The notes beneath the pieces were generated by a model. That model was not told the DNA's origin, searched no databases, and saw nothing but the letters and a program-made list of their open reading frames with translations. The position numbers and the translations under genes were made by a program. From assembly GCA_900660155.1 (NCBI GenBank), contig CABFPE010000078.1, positions 555,281 through 619,280 of the forward strand: 64,000 bases of DNA, written 5' to 3'. This document shows, piece by piece, positions 35,742-47,800 of this stretch; the stretch's first letter is position 1; the number at the start of each line of letters is the position of its first letter. This stretch comes from Hofstenia miamia. Its lineage: Eukaryota; Xenacoelomorpha; Acoela; Hofsteniidae.

Positions 35742-38700
35742 CTAAAATAGATATTTATATATGTAATTTTAACTTGCCGTAGTTATTCAGTAAAACATTT
35801 TGATGATTCAACATTTTTATTCAACTTGATATTCATTCGCAAATCAGAAACAATTTGAGTAAACAATTAATTCATACACCTATATAGGAGAGTTTATTGA
35901 TAATAGTTTTTAGCTTTATATAAAGTATCAAATTAAAGTATTTTTTTGCTTGTGGACATGGATAGGTTTTGTGAAATCTTCATCTAAGTCCTACGATATA
36001 TTCCTAGGTCAGGCCGGGCTTGGACTGGGCATGGGCTGGATTTTCGACATAGCAATTTGGGCCGGGCCGAGCTTGAGCCTGATATTTTATTTGGTATTTG
36101 AAATACAAGAAAAAATTTACTTGAAAACTTAAACTTTGCAAAGGACAAAAACATTCATTTTAAATTTAATCAGCCCTGATTTGTTGGCTGGGGCAATTTC
36201 TCTATCATCTACAAGCAAAGAGCGTTTATGAAAATTTCATTTACTTTGTGCTGATGTAAGTTGATGTAAGTAGACAGAGAATTTTATTGAGAGAATTTTA
36301 TTGATTGAATATATAAGAAGTGATATGTTCTAAAACGATAAAAAGGACGATTGCAATCCTGGAAATAATTTGTTGCTGCAATACTTATATTACTAAATTA
36401 GTGATGGCGGTAGGAAGAGCTTATGAAACGTGACATATGTAATACCTTGGTCGTAAAGCATAGTACTCAGCAGATGGTTGCATTATTTTATGAAGGGGTT
36501 GCTCTAAAAAATATTATTATTACTGTGACTGAATACCAACATTTTTTTCCTTAAAACATTACCAAATTGTTGTAGTAAAAGAAATTTTACAACATTTTAA
36601 ATGAAATTCGTGTAAAAACTTACCACCATTTTTTAGTGAAACTCCAGTCGTTTTGCAGAACGTGTAAAAATACATATAAAAATTAAAATAAGCACAAATG
36701 TCATCTTTATATAGAATTAATTTTTATGAAATTTTTGGATAAAAAGTAGCAGAATACAAATGCTCTTGTTGTGGCTCCCTTTTCTTAAGCTTTGTTTACA
36801 TGCAAACGGCTAATTACAATAATCAATTTCAGTGCAAATTTGCAGTTAAGTTTTGCCATGCCCAGTTAATAATAAAATACCTGGAGATTAAACTAATAAA
36901 TCGTGATCAGTTATGCCAACCACTTAACATTACATTACTATATATGGCAACATTTTAATATGTTTTCCATAAAAGTCTAAGCATAAAAGTCTAAGCAAAG
37001 GATTAAAATATAAGTAGTTTCATTTTTAAAAGAGGAGACACACCTCATTTACATTGTGCACCCTGATTTTTGAGATTTTGTTAATTTGTGAGATGAAAGT
37101 GCTTAACAATTTTAGAAGAAACCAACAAAAGGTTTAAAAAATCTTTGAGCAATTTAAGTTTAATCTATGCACAAATTTAAAACAATCTAGACAATTTAAG
37201 GCTTCCTATTAGAGTGATAAAATTGCAAATTATAAAATATTTAGCATAGCTAATTTTTCTCAAATTTTATAAAATATTCATTTATTGATTCGCTTTGAAA
37301 GTCGCCTATTGTCACATGTATATAGGGTTGCTTAAATGTAAATTTTGTCTTACAGCGCCTCCAAGAACCATGAAGAATTCAACAACTTGTGTCATGTTTC
37401 TCATTTCGTAGAGATCGTTGACATCAAACACCGATTGCTTTCGCACCCCGAAATCTTCAATAGCAACATTGATAGCCTTCGAAATCTGTTCACGAGCTTG
37501 ATTCTAAAAAAACACAATAGTCACTACAAATGTATTTTATTTGACGAAGTTGTGTTTTGTTAAAGTCCTGTTATTTTTTACATTATGCATATGAGCTTTT
37601 TTATAGTTAATATGAAGCCTGGAAAGTTATGTAATTTCTAAAAAATAGCAAAAATGTTTAATACCAAAAAATTAAAATCAAGCAACAAGAATTCGACATT
37701 ATGTACAGGGTGTCCCAAAAAATGTATGTACATTAAAAATAATTGTAAACGTAGTATTTAATTAGAATATTATTATTTTGAAAGTGTAAGAATATTTACA
37801 TGCATTTACATGCATGCATATGGGAACCATAAGGACTTTGCCTAAAACGTCCCAAAGAGTACTTCCTCGCGGTGGTTCCTGGGTAGTGCCAACATTCAGT
37901 GGGCACGTCGGTGTGCGGAGGCCCGTACACACATCAGACGTTGAAACCAGGGTACAGAAGGTTCCATCATATATACTTTGTATATATGGGGGCGGTAACA
38001 GCCGAGAAGCCTATTTGTTCTACCGTTGTCAAAGCAGTGCTAGCGAGACTGCTAACGGGCATCACATAGGGTAGGTCTCATAGGACAGTCCTATCGAGCG
38101 CAGACTCTCTGTTTCGGCCCTGGGCGATGGGCCTAGGTCAACGCTTGCTGTGATTTCCCGTAAGGCAGCTTTGCTTTGTCACAAGTAGATTTGATCCAAT
38201 ATATTACCTTCTCTTAAGGTATTGAGCGAGGCAAAGCTTTAACGTGAAGGCAATGCATTTCAGTAAATACCGTTCCGAAATTAATTTTCACTGATCTGGT
38301 AGCATCCAACAGGCCCTCCGTTAAGTTAACTCCGTTACTAGAGTTGGATGGCCAAACCGGAACGGCGCAACCCTCTCCTCTGAAGTTAGGCTTTTGGTTT
38401 GACTCTACTCAGCTGACCCAACTCAGATCAGAGTTCCGCGTGCCGTGGCTCGAGAGAAGATACTTAAGATCAAATAACTAAGCGTGTGTTACGTTCCCGA
38501 CTCTGATTTCGATTCACTACTTTAGTTTGTTGACTTCTTCAGTAACCCCACCACACGCAATACTTTTTTTTTTACTACATCATTTTAATTACATTTTAAA
38601 AATAGAAGATAAGCTGTACATTGAATGCTTTTCTTTTTTTCTTTTCAAAAGCACATCGACAAAACGATCACTAGACTTAACTTTTTATTTAGAAAATTAA

Positions 38701-41700
38701 CTTTATTTTATTATGCAAATATAATAGCAAATGTGCATTTGACCAAGTCAAATATAATATAAGATTGTCAGATAGCATTTCTGTATTTTATTTTCAGCAG
38801 TAAATTTAAAGCAATTTTATTAAAAAAAATGTGTTGGGAAAAGTACCATTGAGTATGAACCAAATTATACTAAGCTATTAATGCATTAATATTAAGTCAA
38901 TAAATGAAGGTTTAGTGAACTGGCCAGTGAACTTCTGCTTGGGCTCGGGAATAGCACCCGGTTTATAGCACCCCATCTGAATTGATTTATCAAATTAAAT
39001 TTAAGTAATTAAATTACAATATAAGATTTACTTTAGAAATTATTTATTTGATATTACTGTATACTTAAATTTTATCTTTGTATTGGAATTTAAATCTATA
39101 CATATATATATATATNNNNNNNNNNNNNNNNNNNNNNNNNNNNNNNNNNNNNNNNNNNNNNNNNNNNNNNNNNNNNNNNNNNNNNNNNNNNNNNNNNNNN
39201 NNNNNNNNNNNNNNTGTGTGTGTGTGTGTGTGTGTGTTTTCCTAGAACCTAAGTTGTTTTCAGAGTAATTGTGAATTTTTCCTCAATAGCTTAATAGACA
39301 CTTTCAAAATATATTCAATATTTGACAAAAATGATAAATTTTTGCTCATTGTCAAAGTGAGTGCTAATCTGTAACCATAAGATTGACTATGAGATACAAA
39401 ATGAAGTTTTATTCTTCAAAATTCGGAAATTTCAATAAAAACTGTGCTGTTGCACTTATGAGACAACTTTTCTCTGGCCCCATCTGTTCTGCAAATATTC
39501 TGATTTTTTTTCATAAAAATATATTCCATATTAATCGTGATGCCCACCGCCGCAGCAAAACTGATTGGGTCATGAGTTTCTTGTTCTTACATTTCTAGTT
39601 GAAAATTGGCTTAGAAATCATACCCAGATCCTGTGTCAGAATGACTCAATATGTTTAGACCCAAACCCAAATCCTGCTTTATCAAACATTTTTACCTAGA
39701 CCCAAACCAAGCCATAATTTTGTGCACATCTATCTTGTTTTTATTAAAATTTAGCAATTGTGTATAAAGCATCAACATTTTAGTGACATTTAGGACATTA
39801 TAAAGCCTATGTAGACTACCTAATAACTCTATGTCCTGTTCCTTTCACACTAAAGCGAAATAACTTGAGGAACATATCATTCAACTAAACTTAAAGAAAA
39901 TTCATTGATGCCTTAATAAAATTGCCATTATTTACCGAATGATAGCATAATGTTATAAATTTAGGTATAATTTTTAAGAGTTATTGTTTTACTGAAGTTT
40001 CTACTAAAAAGAGATCTCTAGTAGCTGACTCGGTTTTGATTTATCATGTCATTGAAGTGTCCCTAAGTGGTCTTTTTGTGTCCTCTGTGAGATGTAATAA
40101 TAATTATTAAAAAATAACAATTCTCTAGTAAAAAATTCTATGGTGCATATGCATCATTTTGCAAAAAGTTATTTTGTATGGCATTGTTTGACTCATATTC
40201 AAGATTATCTTCATGAACGAAGTAATACAATTTTGACAAGGCAGACAGCTTAAGATGTAGAATAATTTTTAAAAAGACGCACAACATCGGTCAGAATTAA
40301 TTAATTAATCTCGTCACATTGTAGGCGTATATACTCACTGCTCAAATTCAAATACTAGATTTTGTATTAGAATGTTGTGTTTATACAGGAGAATTGAAAA
40401 TTAAATAATCTTTAAAGAATCGACCTCATGGGGTTTCATTATCGAAAATGCCGATTTCAATTGGCTACAAACGGAGCCATTGGAACTTGCGAAGCTTATT
40501 TTGCTTATAGCTAGTCGACCTTCAAAAGCAACCTTAGAAATTAATAACTTATATAAAAAATATAACATTGTAAATCGTGAATGCATATACGGGAAACAGA
40601 CGTTGCCATAGAAAATAATCTTATTTAATCAATTGTCAAATTTTTCATAGAAGGATTTACTTAAGGTGTATTCAGGATATCTATTTTTGTCGGAAAATGC
40701 AAAATATTTTTGTTCAAAATATCGATGTTTTATCAGAGAATTTTTGTTCGAAAACCAGGCCGGCTTACAACTAATGCGGGTATCAGGACAGGGTAAATCA
40801 GTACAAGCTAATCAAGCGAATTTCATCAACATATGATAAATCCATCCAACACATACAACATTATATCTGCTTTTTTACCCCTATGTCTTTGGGTAAGTAA
40901 ATCCTTAACTATAAGCAGGTCACAATAAATTCGACTTGTAGCTTAGGCTTAGTAAGGCAGTGAATAAGTCAGTATAAAATTGGGCTATTATTTATTTTAC
41001 TGATGTCACTGGGCGAGTGAGTCACAACAAGTAACCCAGAGCTATCTTTTACATTATCATCAAAGCCAAAAAATAGAAATCGCAAGAAAGGACATTAATA
41101 ATGTAAACGTACTCCAAATGAATGTTAATTTTTGCATTTAACTGATTTTTCGTAGAAAAAATTAAGTTATTGCTTTCCGGTGTTTCCATGAACGATCCAT
41201 ACCCAAAAACAAGTGAAAATTGTTTATTTCATAAAATCCTACTAGATTTGTTCGCATTCCAAAGAAAATGTAATACCTAAGCCATTATAATATTGGTCCT
41301 GTCCCATTTACAAATATAAAGCTTCTTTCTATGACATTCGTTGTTAGTACATCATTTTCTTAGTTTTGTAAAGGTCTCAAGACATTATTGAAATATTTTC
41401 AATATAACTCTGTTTTAATACATATTATGAGATTTGGATTTTCGCCAGTACAACCTTTTTTATAGTTAGTTAAATTTTGGAAAATTTGTTAAAAGGATTT
41501 CAAATTTTTTAGTTCTTCACGCTTTTTAAGTCTGAAATGATGCGAGTCTTCAGCTTCTAATTGTTTTTTATAATGTGGCTTCATTTCAAATCAACTTTGA
41601 GTTTTGTAGATGAAACTGCTATACATATTATATTCATGGACAGAAGTGCCAGCACCAAAATATTTTTTAATAAAATGATGAAACTAAAAAATTGTCTCCT

Positions 41701-44700
41701 TCGCAGATAAAATTTATTTCAAACCGGTGGGCGAGGGAGAGCAAATGCGGTCAGCCATATGCTACATCTATACTTTGTTTCTGATTTAAAAATTTCAATT
41801 TTAAATTCAAAATATTTTTCAGTTAATGTAAATTTTAGTTTAAAATATATTTAAGTTATGATCATTTCTCAGACCTAGCTAAGCTCTGTAGAATTGTAGA
41901 ATATTTTTAATGTTGTCCAATTTCACCATGAGAAGACTTAAGGTGGTATATTAACCATAAAATTTGAGGATAAAAATCGCTTTGTCGACACATTCGGACA
42001 ATTTTTCCACTATTTCGGAAATTTTGCGGCACTGACATATCTATTGGTGTATGCTCCATTCAATAGTGAATATTTCTGTTTAAAAATTATTCTTGTACCA
42101 AATTATTACAAAGTGTTAAAAAAATTTTCAACTTAAGTTATGATTTTTTAGAAGCCCACAATATCTTATATCCTTCTATATATTTTTTAGGTAATTGACT
42201 CAAGCCCTATGATCAAAGTCTGATGTCGTTTTACAACAGTACGGGATTTTAGTTTTAGGGCATCAATGAAAGACAGAGAGAGACACTTCTTTATCCTATA
42301 GAGCTTCGATATCTTTATTAGTTAATGGTTTATGAGCGTTTATATCTTTTTTGAAGAAACTATCATAGAATTTTATAAATTTCTGAGAAGTTTATTCTTT
42401 TTCCTAATCATGAAAAGGCAATAAGTGCGTGGCTACTTCATTAACAATCAGAAGAAAAAAGAAATTTTCTTTTCAATCTATTCTTTTTTAGGTTCTTGAA
42501 GTTCTTGATTATTTTAAAACTTGAAACATTGTTAGTGCACTGAATTTGTTTGACAAATTACGAATTATTTCTTAATAAATTTCTATCCAAAGACAACAAC
42601 ATACTAATTATAAATAACAATTTTTAGAGTTTTGGGAGTAAGCAAGAATAATTTTGTCTTTGATCCTAAAGATTTGAGGTAAATTAACTTTAATTATAAG
42701 TTTGAGAACTGAAACGGTAAATTTGCGGGCATTGGAATTCGTTTATTTCCGAATAAAATTTATTAACTCGTTTGTAGAGCAGAGCTTAATTTTTTTGAGA
42801 TTTTTGGTTTCAATAATTTGGATCCAAAAAATTATTTCTTTCATTTTCTTTAAATTTATAATATCTATATTTACGTGCTGGAAAATGTAAATTATTTCAA
42901 AATATATAAAACAATAGAAATTCCTAATTAATAAAATGAAGAAAATAAATGTTTTTTGTTCTTAGTTATTTATCTCTTGCAAGGTAATTCTCCTGTAATT
43001 TGCGAATGAAAACATTCTAAAGAAACTCAATAAGAATTTCTTTCATTATTACTTGAAAGATAACACATCTAAGAAAACCGAAATGTCATATAATTGAAAC
43101 TTTCCTAATTGAAATTGCAATCACACATTATACCAATTTCCTAAAGCTTATTAAATTCCATTCGACGCTCCTTTAACGTCTTACATCGTATAGGTTTTAT
43201 TCAAAATAACTTTTATGCATAAAGCGCATCACGAAAAAACCTCCNATGTATATATATATATATATATATTTATTGATTCGAGATTCAATTTTCACTGGGT
43301 TTAAAGAAATAAAAACAAATTTAATACAATTAACCTAATGTAGGGATAGATTGCTTGAATATTTAAATAGCCTGTTTTTGTCTATGCATTGACATTTAGT
43401 TTATCTTCTCAAAAATACTAGTGTATTTAAACATGTCGTTTGGGGTAAAATCAAGGCCAATGCAAGTCTAATTAACACTCAGCTCGCAATCCTTTTTTGC
43501 TAATGAATTCTTTAAGAAATATACAACATCGCTAAAAATGGAATTTATTTTTAATGGTTGCAGCTTAGCTCAAATATTTATTATTTTATAATAGAAATAT
43601 ATACACACATGGACTAAGAAATATGGAATTACCAAATATGACAAAAGATGGATTTATTTTACTTGTTAACTCATGAGACAGGCTTCTAAACACTAATTTT
43701 TCGCTGAACTAATTTTAGAGTCTATTTTTTTAGCGTGATAGCATTGGTTTGGGTTGCCAGCATATAAAAATTTTGTCTCATCTTTGGTGTGACTGAAATT
43801 TTGGGACATTTTTTGCCTTACTATAATCCTATTTGTTTGTTTTGTTCCACGAATTTGAATGAAAGTAACAACTTAGTAGGGTATGTTGTTGACCTACTTT
43901 CTTGACCAATCTATTATAGCAAAAGTGTAAGTGGAGAAGGGCTGTCTGAACTTCAATGCACCAACACTATTTAATGTAAATTAGTGGGGATAGTCATCCA
44001 AGAATGTATAACATCCAAGAAATATATTTTGAAAAAAGATGTTTTTAAAACTGCGCTGCCCTTATATCTGTGCCTAGTCAACTATCTATGTTTAACAATA
44101 GGAAGAATCGCCCCTGGTTCGAAATCTATCAAAAAACGAATGGTAAATAACTACTTCAGTTTTCCTCAGTTTAATTGCGCATTAAAACGTTTAAGAAAAA
44201 TTGCCAATATAGTTTCAATCAATGGTTGTCAATTGTACAGCATAGTCTTTTTACAATTTATCCGTGTTTAACCGTAAAAAGTTTAGCCGTACCATAAGGT
44301 GTACATAATATATACATCTTAAGCCGTACGCTCTACCTACAGATACTGTCAAGTAAATGTTGGTCCTGTATGCGCAGAGCAATAATATATATATATATAT
44401 ACACACATATATATATATATGCAACAGTGTTGATTGAGATAATAAAAATTTGCTTAAGCTTATTTAAGCATATTTACTATTTTATTACTATTATTATTGT
44501 TAAGCAAACTGCTTCAGTGTTCCCCAGTTTTAACGAAATCTGATAGTTCCTAGTTTATATTCTAGATCAAAAGTTCAAAGCTGTTTCTGAACATGTTTGT
44601 TCTTATAAAACCAGTCGAATTCGTTTCTACCATTTAAAGAAAAATGTATGTCCATGCTGGACACTGCTGATCTCGATGTTCGTTCCTAAATACTTAGAAA

Positions 44701-44897
44701 TGTCTGCAATGTAATCAGAGAGAAACTATAATTTAAGAAGAAGTAATTTACCTTCTTAAGATTTCTCCATCTTTGAGAAGCAATGCGAATCCATCTTTTC
44801 CTGGAGGATATTCATATTTGTCAATGGTCATGTTCAGATGAGAACAGATCCATTCTCGAATCTTCATCTCATCTTCCTTCTTGTATTTTGAATCAAT
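35550..44897 (-). CDS. Transgelin/calponin-family protein (CH domain plus calponin-like repeat), partial
   Basis: Three exons (44897-44752, 37503-37354, 35741-35550) encode most of a small actin-binding protein. IDSKYKKEDEMKIREWI opens the type-3 CH domain, GFALLLKDGEILR follows, then QSVFDVNDLYEMRNMTQVV and MVLGGA close it. After that come LGPKPSEKNERNFTDEQI and the calponin-like repeat VSMQAGTNKIGSQ, then a short tail and stop. The order matches transgelin, Mp20 and Chd64, which bundle or stabilise actin in muscle and other cells. Two parts are missing: the first coding exon, and a small exon of length 3n+1 that should encode the LINxxxPG segment between 44752 and 37503. Phases at the visible borders require exactly that. 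The single repeat points to transgelin/Mp20 rather than three-repeat calponin. Confidence 0.88.
36446..37200. mobile_element. Shorter copy of the 18646-19963 hAT-like element
   Basis: The left part GTCGTAAAGCATAGTACTCA matches the start of the Ariadne-intron element. Further shared stretches are near 36590-36650 (AAATGAAATTC ... TTAGTGAAACTCCAGT) and 37120-37190 (AACCAACAAAA, ACAAATTTAAAACAAT). The copy lacks the right terminal repeat and is internally deleted. It lies in the last intron of the transgelin-like gene. Confidence 0.6.
37354..37503 (-). CDS. Transgelin-like exon: second half of the CH domain
   Basis: Fifty codons, phase 0 at both ends, acceptor TTTTAG and donor GTAAGA. It aligns with the family segment MENIxxFLxAAxxYGVxxxDxFQTVDLYExxNMxxVxxxLxxLGxA: the DFGV, VFDVNDLYE and MRNM blocks are all in place. 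Confidence 0.87.
37704..37740. repeat. Solitary mariner-type terminal repeat
   Basis: TACAGGGTGTCCCAAAAAAT is the common end of mariner elements. No transposase or opposite end was recognised nearby. It immediately precedes the hairpin-rich stretch at 37810-38575. Confidence 0.45.
37810..38575 (+). other. GC-richer block of serial hairpins ending in a T10 run; possible structured RNA
   Basis: This stretch is visibly richer in G and C than its surroundings and folds into successive short perfect stems: 37886-37890/37902-37906; nested 37906-37909/37937-37940 and 37911-37915/37928-37932; 37968-37976/37980-37988; nested 38023-38027/38054-38058 and 38033-38038/38048-38053; 38080-38086/38088-38094; 38116-38120/38129-38133; 38167-38174/38231-38238 enclosing 38205-38210/38216-38221; 38303-38310/38343-38350; 38420-38424/38431-38435; 38482-38488/38552-38558. 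T10 at 38564-38573 could be a Pol III terminator. It has no recognised protein frame and no motif I know from SRP, RNase P, 7SK, U snRNA, tRNA or rRNA. It lies antisense in a transgelin-like intron. A retroelement LTR or UTR remains possible. Confidence 0.4.
38576..39086. other. Transgelin-like intron, non-coding
   Basis: AT-rich; nothing recognised. Confidence 0.5.
39100..39115. repeat. TA microsatellite at gap edge
   Basis: TA run leading directly into the N gap. Confidence 0.85.
39116..39214. other. Assembly gap (99 N)
   Basis: Run of N between a TA repeat and a TG repeat, so the gap is a microsatellite that could not be assembled. Confidence 0.98.
39215..39237. repeat. TG microsatellite at gap edge
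   Basis: TG run following the N gap; the locus is probably a compound TA/TG repeat. Confidence 0.9.
43246..43270. repeat. TA microsatellite after a single N
   Basis: The TA run starts directly after the N at 43245. Unlike the Ns at 1426 and 15244, I see no duplicated flank here. Confidence 0.8.
44384..44420. repeat. TA microsatellite with an internal CA run
   Basis: TA run broken by ACACACA. Confidence 0.85.
44752..44897 (-). CDS. Transgelin-like exon: first half of the CH domain
   Basis: Acceptor CTTTTAG then ATTGATTCAAAA; donor GTAAAT after ...TTAAGAAG, ending in phase 2 (146 bp). Encodes IDSKYKKEDEMKIREWICSH by position and GFALLLKDGEILR. The family usually has LC after the DGxxL; here it is LR. 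Confidence 0.87.
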
Positions 44898-47800
44898 CTA
44901 AAAGAAAAATATGAGAGCTTAAATTCTCATAATCCAGAGAGTTTTCCCTGGAGACAGTTATATAGTTAATCTCACTTTTCACATTAGACTCAATTAAAAT
45001 ATGTTTCAAAGATCATTGTTTAGACAAATTACAGGACATATGTATTTTAACAGGAACAGTAAAACGCTAATTATCCCGATCTGGATTTCCCAAGACTTAA
45101 TATTCTTCGGAAATAATACGCAATACAGTTACAATTTTTAATCGATTATAGCAGCAAAGGAGAAAAACTTTTAGCAAATTTTCGTCAATTTGGTATATAA
45201 AAGATTTCTATCATTTGTTTGGAAACAATAAATTGTATTAAAAAATCGCATGCATTGAAATTATTAGAATTCCCTATATAGACGATTGGAAATTAATTTG
45301 TCGGTAGAGGTTCTGTTACAGAAGGATGTGCGAGCCAATTAGATAAAAGACGTAATGAAAAATCCATCGCTTTGCAAAGATTAAAGAGAAACAATGAGTT
45401 AAAGAGACATCAATGTGAGCACTTTTCAATGAGAGCAATCTCGTCTTATGAATAACAGTAAGTAAGTTATGTCTTAACTATGTATTATAATTGACCTTTT
45501 AGTCCAATATACTTATTCTTTTGATGTAATTTACTGTGCAATATTATGGCTGGGCTCAAAGATAAAAATTCTAAATGATTGTTTACACATCAACAGAACA
45601 ACATTTCTGGTGCATCGATAACAAATGATGTACGAGTGAGTTTAATTAAGCAAAATATGTAATTGGCAAACTATATTAAATTTTCATAAACTACTACTGA
45701 TAATTCTTAAAACTTGGATTTAAAATTTTATGATTCTTTTTAGTTGCCATTGTATATTTACTCCTAGTATTAACATGAACTATGTGCTTAGAATTAATAA
45801 AAATCAAAACGAATTATCTAAAACATTAAAAGTAATTTGAATTTGGAAACGGTTAATTCCGTTAAATATACAATGTGCAAAAATTTTGGTATATCATAGG
45901 CAGATGTTAATTACAAAACATTTAATTCTTCAGCAAACTGACTGACACAAATAATAAATTTCAATTTTATTTTGGATGCAAATAAGCTGGGATGATGCCA
46001 GCAGCAAACCTTGACAGCTTACCAGCATATTACATTTCTCAGAAACACAGATGTCGGACAAATGGCGAATGTTTTGACAGATAAATGAATTTATTAAAAT
46101 GATTAATAGATTGCCAGAATATTTATGGATAACAGTAAATTTTGTGCATGGATGCTGCTATGAATATGAGGAATTCAGATAACACGTTTTGAAATCATTC
46201 ATCTAGAAAATTTTTCAACTTAGTAAACATCTGTCAAAAACTGTAGTTGTAGCTGAACATGACATTTATAGGCATAAACCTTTTCAGAAAGATGTCCATT
46301 CCAATCTGAATGAATATAATCTAGATGGTATATTGTTGAGAATTATTCAAAATTTGATTGTGGTCGATACAAACTCAGATAAAGAAAGTAAAGGCATTTA
46401 TTATGGCAAACGAGGCAAAATTTTTGATCTAGAACCAAGGGCAACGCCAAATACACGTGTTAATGATGAAAGGCAAGCCAATTCCAAGTAACAATAAGGT
46501 AAGGACTTACATGATAAGGCCCAACTGAAACTCTGGATATAGCTCCGCTAATACAAAATGTATGTCCATGTATTTCCCGTTTTGTCTTGAATTTTCAGTC
46601 TCAACTTACACAAATTTGATGAAATTTTTGTTTTCAATTTACTTCATACTATATTATAATCATTTAAATTTTTTCAAGACCAAATGAGTTGCTCAACAAA
46701 TTTTGGGAGACCGAATGGTTAAATTTATGAATTAAAGTGTTTTCATTTCTGAATGTAAAATTGAGGTTATCAAATCAAAGAATGAAGTTTGATGCGTACT
46801 TGGAACTAGGTTTGTAACCCATACTTGCAGTTCGTCGTTTTATGATTTAATAAAACTTCTGTTAAATAAGAAACTTGTAAAAAATGTGTAGTATGGAATT
46901 TGACATTTTCTCAGGATTGTCCCTTCTAAATTTCATCTAATTATTCGTATTGCAGAATGAAATTTTAAGAATACATGTATATCGTATTACCAAGATCGTA
47001 TTCAGACATTTTTTATGACGGTGGACTTCTCAACTTTGATCGAGTTTAGTGTTCAATTACATGGGAAATTCTTGCAAAGACTGCTAAAGTGTGGCAAAAA
47101 TTGGTTATTAAAGTGCATTTCCCACTTAAGATTTTTGTAATTTTTTCATGAAATACTTCATTAGCAAGAAAATCATTGTTAAAAGACTTAAGGAAAACAT
47201 TGCCCTATGCTCCCGCATAAATACGCCTCTGCATACTACCATTACTATACCGTCGTTTAAATTGATATTTTGTCTAACCCAAAATGGTAAACTAAGAACC
47301 ATATATTCCCCTCGACCATCTTGATTTTTAGAAATCAAAGCATAAATGTAGTGGGATATCTATTGTGTACATTGGGTGTTATGATTACTCCAATTACATT
47401 TTCATTACTCCGTGACAGAGCAGGGTGGTGAATATTACTAATGTTGTAACGTGCCAATTTTGTCCTATTGCTATCTCACACTTAGCGCAACATTAGACCC
47501 AATCCCATGTGCATCCTAAATTTAGATTTTAAAGTATTATAATACAATTCAGTTTAGATTCACTTCTACCACCAATGGAGGTATAAAATGATGTACTTAA
47601 CAAGAAAAAGTAAAGTTTACAAGCAAATTAAATTTTATCCCTTAAAATATGATAATGCTTCTATTACAAAAATGAAGTTTTTAAACAAATAAAACTCCCA
47701 AGTGATTTTGGAATTCTCAATGTCTAGACGATTAGGAATTTGCAAGTTTAAATGTTCTTTGATCATTGATTAAGGCGGATAAAATAAATTGCATCAGCGA

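Larger units (their letters stand above)
39238..44751. other. Transgelin-like large intron, right part
   Basis: This stretch, or 37504-39115, should contain the missing small CH-domain exon; I could not find it. Open frames at 40402-40611 and 43984-44271 on the plus strand are long for the base composition but lack good splice borders or clear homology. A single N lies at 43245, next to a TA repeat. Confidence 0.4.

Noticed and set aside
38482-38558. 77-base stem-closed segment (GCGTGTG/CACACGC) considered as a tRNA
   Set aside because: No T-loop, D-arm or anticodon arm in the right places on either strand; treated as part of the larger hairpin block.
40402-40611. Plus-strand open frame of about 69 codons (SWGFIIENADFNWLQTEPLE)
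   Set aside because: Coding-like composition, but no convincing acceptor within the frame, no donor and no recognised domain.
40770-40892. Open frame of about 40 codons ending at GTAAGT
   Set aside because: Roughly this many open frames next to GTAAGT are expected by chance on both strands; no homology.
43984-44271. Plus-strand 95-codon frame containing GRIAPGSKSIKKR, reminiscent of the CH-domain PG motif
   Set aside because: It lies on the opposite strand to the transgelin-like gene, so it cannot be the missing exon, and the rest of the frame does not align with a CH domain.
47126-47338. Minus-strand frame (FWVRQNINLNDGIVMVV) with an equally plausible plus-strand reading
   Set aside because: No domain recognised in either direction and the two readings cannot be separated by eye; possibly an old repeat.
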